A DNA stretch of 64,000 nucleotides from Terriglobales bacterium (GTDB lineage Bacteria; Acidobacteriota; Terriglobia; Terriglobales; Acidobacteriaceae), in contig JAICWP010000018.1 of NCBI GenBank assembly GCA_025934735.1, positions 22,226 to 86,225 on the forward strand. Reading direction: 5' to 3'. Both the position numbers and the translations under genes were made by a program. This document shows positions 60,922-64,000 of the stretch, piece by piece. A model generated the notes under the pieces. It made no database searches and was not told the DNA's origin. It saw nothing but the letters and a program-made list of their open reading frames with translations. Within the stretch, counting starts at the first letter, position 1. Every line of letters starts with the position of its first letter.

Positions 60922-62541
60922 ATGCTCCGCCCGCGTCCGTTTGGACTTACGCTCGGCGCGCTGCTGGCGCTTCTCCTCACCTTGACGGTGAGCGCCCAAA
61001 CAGCAAAGCCGAGCCCTCCCAGGAAAGTGCGCACCGCCGACAAGCCCAAACTCACGCCCCAGCAGCAGACCGGCCTCAGCATCCTTGAGCAGCAGGTCGG
61101 CGTGGCCAAAGGTCTTTCCCCCGTCGTGCGCGCCTTTGCTTCAATGGAAATTGCCCGCGGCTATGAGAAGCTCGATCGGCACAAGGCACTCTCCGCGCTG
61201 CGCGACGCCTTTCAGGCCAGCCAGTCGATAGAAGACTCTGACCCGAAAACATCCAACAAAACCTGGGTACAGGGGCAGGTCGTAGCTCGCCTGGTCGCGC
61301 TCGACCCCGCCTACTGCGAACAACTCGTCCCCCGGCTCGCCGGGCCCCCACGCAGCGCCGCCATAAACCGGCTGATCATGTACCACACACGCAAGAAGCA
61401 GTTCGCCCAGGCGATTGCTTTGCTCGGTCAGTTAGGTGACGAGGAGTTCCCGTACATCATCGGCAGCAATCTAGTGGCAGCCTTGCCCCCGGAGATGGCC
61501 GCCGACAAACAGAACCTGTTCGCCCAGGCACTGGCCAGCTTCAGCCAGCACGAACACAAAAACGAGGCTGGACCGGGTGATTTTGGCACTTTTATCAGTC
61601 GCACTTGGCGGGGCCTCCCGCCCGACATGGTTCTGCAGGCCATTGATGAAAGTCTGAAGCAAGCTCGCCAATCGGATACCGATCTGCAAATCACGGTCGG
61701 AGCCGAGAAAGGCTCCGCCTCCTTCAGTTCGATTTATCAATACACTCTCTTTCAGCTGATGCCCATCCTGCGTGTCCTCGATTCCGACCGCGCGGAAAGC
61801 CTGCTGCAGGAGAATCGCGATGTACAGAGCGCAGCCAAGCAATATCCCAACGGCCTGCAATCGCTCGATCCCGAGAATGGCATACCCGATTCCATCACCA
61901 TGCGCCTGCCCTCCAACAGCGGCGAGTTCACCGCCGACGACCGCTACGATGACCAACCGCAGTCTCAGATCCGGCAAATCATCGCCCAAGCCGAAAGGGA
62001 TCCCAAGCAGGCGCTGGCCGCCGCCATGTCTCTGCCCGACTTTCACAACACGCGCGCCTTGGCACTGCTAAAACTGGCGGGCGCGATCTTGAAGACCAGC
62101 CCAGGCTACGCCGACAATGCACTCGATGAGCTGATGAAAATCATCCCCTCCATTCAGCGGGACATCGTTCAATTCGATATGCTGGCTGGGGCCGGCGATG
62201 ACTACCTCAAACTGGGCAACACTGAGTCTGCCAAGAAGGTCGTGGACCAGGGCTTCAGGCTAGCCGAGAAACTCTATGCCACCGATACCGACGCCGACGA
62301 TCCCAACCAGGCGTTCAAAGCCATGTGGCCTTCCACGTCTGCCTGGCGCCGTTTCGTTGCCCTTGCAACCCGCATTTCTCCGCAAACCGCCCTGCAGGCC
62401 ATCAACAGCATCCCCGATCCCGAAATCCAGGCGCTGGAAACCATCGCCCTCGCCGACTCCCTGCTGGGCGCGCCGCCCGCAACGCAAATGGTAGCGGTCA
62501 AAACCAAATCGAAAAACAGCTACATGGTCGGCCTGCAATAA
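60922..62541 (+). CDS. Secreted helical-repeat-like protein of unknown function
   Basis: The 539-residue protein has a signal peptide (LGALLALLLTLTVSAQTAKP). The mature protein is almost all helical, with TPR/HEAT-like pairs: VVRAFASMEIARGYEKLDRH, KQFAQAIALLGQLGDEEFPY, QIIAQAERDPKQALAAAMSL, DNALDELMKIIPSIQRDIVQ and NTESAKKVVDQGFRLAEKLY. No catalytic motif was seen. Similar secreted repeat proteins are common in Acidobacteriota; the role is unknown. A GGAGG site precedes the ATG. Confidence 0.78.
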   Translation: MLRPRPFGLTLGALLALLLTLTVSAQTAKPSPPRKVRTADKPKLTPQQQTGLSILEQQVGVAKGLSPVVRAFASMEIARGYEKLDRHKALSALRDAFQASQSIEDSDPKTSNKTWVQGQVVARLVALDPAYCEQLVPRLAGPPRSAAINRLIMYHTRKKQFAQAIALLGQLGDEEFPYIIGSNLVAALPPEMAADKQNLFAQALASFSQHEHKNEAGPGDFGTFISRTWRGLPPDMVLQAIDESLKQARQSDTDLQITVGAEKGSASFSSIYQYTLFQLMPILRVLDSDRAESLLQENRDVQSAAKQYPNGLQSLDPENGIPDSITMRLPSNSGEFTADDRYDDQPQSQIRQIIAQAERDPKQALAAAMSLPDFHNTRALALLKLAGAILKTSPGYADNALDELMKIIPSIQRDIVQFDMLAGAGDDYLKLGNTESAKKVVDQGFRLAEKLYATDTDADDPNQAFKAMWPSTSAWRRFVALATRISPQTALQAINSIPDPEIQALETIALADSLLGAPPATQMVAVKTKSKNSYMVGLQ

Positions 62542-62872
62542 GCAACCGCCAGGCAGCAATTTTTCGTGAGGTGGGCGCCTGAAGTTCCTTGCTAAGAGCA
62601 TTTTTGTGGCGCGGGTGCCCCAGTCCGCGAAACGCCTTCATCTGCTGGGTGCCCTACATTTGCACGCACCATACAACTGCTGGCGCCATCCTGAATTCGG
62701 CGCGCGCAAATGTGGGGAATTCTTGTCCTTCACCGCGAACCGGGGTGCGGTTTCCAATCACACAATTACCCGATTACACAATTACTCAATTCCCCCGAGT
62801 CACCCCTTCCCGTGACTGCAATCACTTCCGCCCCGGGGGGAATCTGCTATTTGTGGCCTGTAGCCCCCCGAC
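62542..62872. other. Intergenic region with simple repeats, no gene seen
   Basis: This 331-bp gap contains a short run of CAATTAC-type repeats (about 62757-62792) similar in flavour to the AT-rich stretches between trpB and trpA. No promoter, RNA gene or convincing frame was recognised. Confidence 0.55.
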
Positions 62873-64000
62873 ATGCTTTTCAAAACATTGAGTGCGGCGG
62901 TCTATGGCATTGACGCCAATGTGGTCGAAGTTGAGGTTGATGTCTCCGGCATCAAAACCAACGAAGACCATTTTGTGACCGTTGGCTTGCCCGATGCCGC
63001 CGTGCGCGAAAGCCGCGAGCGCGTGCGCTCCGCCCTCAAGAACTGCGGCTACGATATTCCGCCCACCCACATCACCATCAACCTGGCTCCGGCCGATATC
63101 AAGAAGGAAGGCTCCGGCTTCGACCTGCCGATGGCGCTGGGCATTGTGGGCGCCTATGGCGGGCTCACCGCGAAAGAAATCCCCGACTACGTCTTCGTGG
63201 GCGAGTTGTCTCTCGATGGAGGCGTGCGCGGAGTGCGCGGCGCTTTGCCCATTGCGATTGCCGCCCGCGGCAAGAAAATCGCCCGCCTGGTCGTACCCGA
63301 AATCAACGCCCGCGAGGCTGCCGTCGTTGCCGGCGTGGGCGTTTATCCCGTGCGCTCGCTGATGGACGTAGTGGGCCTCGTGAATGGCAAGAACGGCATT
63401 CCGCCGATCACCGTCGATTCCGACGCGGTGCTGCAGGAAGCACAGCAATACGCCGTGGACTTTAAGGATGTACGGGGGCAGCAAACCGCCAAGCGCGCCC
63501 TGGAGGTGGCCTGCGCCGGCGGCCACAACATTCTCATGATCGGCCCGCCCGGTTCCGGTAAAACCATGCTGGCCAAGCGCATGCCCACCATTTTGCCGCC
63601 CCTTACCTTCGAAGAGGCGCTCGAAACCACCAAAATCCACAGCGTGGCCGGGGTGCTCGATCCGAACGCCGGCCTGGTGGGGGTCCGCCCTTTTCGCGCT
63701 CCCCACCACACCATTTCCGATGCCGGCCTGATTGGCGGAGGCGTGATTCCCCGCCCCGGTGAAGTTTCCCTGGCGCACAACGGCATGCTCTTCCTCGATG
63801 AACTGCCTGAATTTCCCCGTAACGTGTTGGAAGTAATGCGCCAGCCACTGGAGGACGGGACGGTTTCGATCGCCCGCGCTGCCATGTCCCTCACCTTTCC
63901 GGCGCGCTTCATGCTGGCGGCAGCCATGAATCCCTGCCCCTGCGGGTTCTTCAATGACCGCAGCCGCGAGTGCCACTGCACCCCGGCCATGATCCAGCGC
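62873..64000 (+). CDS. YifB/ComM-family Mg-chelatase-like AAA+ ATPase (3' end cut by window edge)
   Basis: The frame is open from ATG 62873 to the last base (376 residues). The N-terminal part is the ChlI-like domain ([60 protein letters not shown]). The AAA+ core follows with Walker [34 protein letters not shown], Walker [14 protein letters not shown] and the [16 protein letters not shown] zinc-like loop near the cut. Family members (ComM/RadD-like) are hexameric helicases aiding branch migration in natural transformation; that role here is inferred. The C-terminal domain lies beyond the window. Confidence 0.95.
   Translation, partial: MLFKTLSAAVYGIDANVVEVEVDVSGIKTNEDHFVTVGLPDAAVRESRERVRSALKNCGYDIPPTHITINLAPADIKKEGSGFDLPMALGIVGAYGGLTAKEIPDYVFVGELSLDGGVRGVRGALPIAIAARGKKIARLVVPEINAREAAVVAGVGVYPVRSLMDVVGLVNGKNGIPPITVDSDAVLQEAQQYAVDFKDVRGQQTAKRALEVACAGGHNILMIGPPGSGKTMLAKRMPTILPPLTFEEALETTKIHSVAGVLDPNAGLVGVRPFRAPHHTISDAGLIGGGVIPRPGEVSLAHNGMLFLDELPEFPRNVLEVMRQPLEDGTVSIARAAMSLTFPARFMLAAAMNPCPCGFFNDRSRECHCTPAMIQR

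Overview
The window reads as a chromosome segment of an Acidobacteriota bacterium (class Terriglobia or close). Three things point there: two very long MacB/FtsX permeases of the acidobacterial duplicated type (one paired with a PadR repressor), a TonB-type receptor with an N-terminal carboxypeptidase-regulatory-like domain, and many GC-rich intergenic palindromes with TTCA/TTTA loops. Base composition is high-GC, except for one visibly more AT-rich insertion at 30.9-33.1 kb. No rRNA, tRNA or CRISPR array was seen. Both window edges cut a gene (permease at the left, YifB/ComM-type ATPase at the right).

Layout. 0-12 kb: PadR-permease pair, 2-aminoadipate-type aminotransferase, Tat-exported PIG-L-type protein, rhomboid protease with TPR tail, second permease, and a multicopper oxidase whose copper motifs occur in permuted order. 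12-23 kb: Rieske oxygenase, aminotransferase, ornithine cyclodeaminase-like enzyme, AsmA, GAF protein, outer-membrane receptor, PadR regulator and a 3-oxoacid CoA-transferase operon (scoA, small gene, scoB). 23-29.2 kb: a minus-strand aromatic amino acid operon trpC-trpF-trpB-trpA-chorismate mutase-DAHP synthase-tyrA, divergent from a threonine dehydratase-like gene. 30.3-33.2 kb: a complete 2,252-bp IS1595-family element with 24-bp inverted repeats and an 8-bp target duplication, inserted in codons 10-13 of a dedA gene. It carries a small heptad-repeat protein coupled to the transposase, plus a convergent two-gene cargo (DUF3800-like protein and a 57-residue partner).

33.3-46.5 kb is a signalling block. 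A minus-strand operon encodes a 1,112-residue GAF/PAS histidine kinase, a single-domain receiver and an NtrC-family sigma-54 activator, each overlapping the next by 4 bp. Divergent from it is a chemosensory operon MCP-cheW-cheR-cheA-cheB-cheY-cheX. A canonical -24/-12 sigma-54 promoter sits upstream of the MCP, so the activator next door is the obvious candidate regulator.

46.5-64 kb: a beta-propeller lipoprotein, LarB, several secreted proteins of unknown function (one with an STN-like domain and a 13-glutamine run), an outer-membrane barrel protein, small membrane and zinc-knuckle proteins, uvrA, a tiny stand-alone transcription unit for a 14-residue lysine-rich peptide with its own promoter and terminator, thiolase, a secreted repeat-like protein, and yifB/comM.

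The most interesting items are the cargo-carrying IS and its remodelling of dedA, the sigma-54 link between the kinase operon and the che operon, the permuted multicopper oxidase, and the lysine-rich micro-gene.
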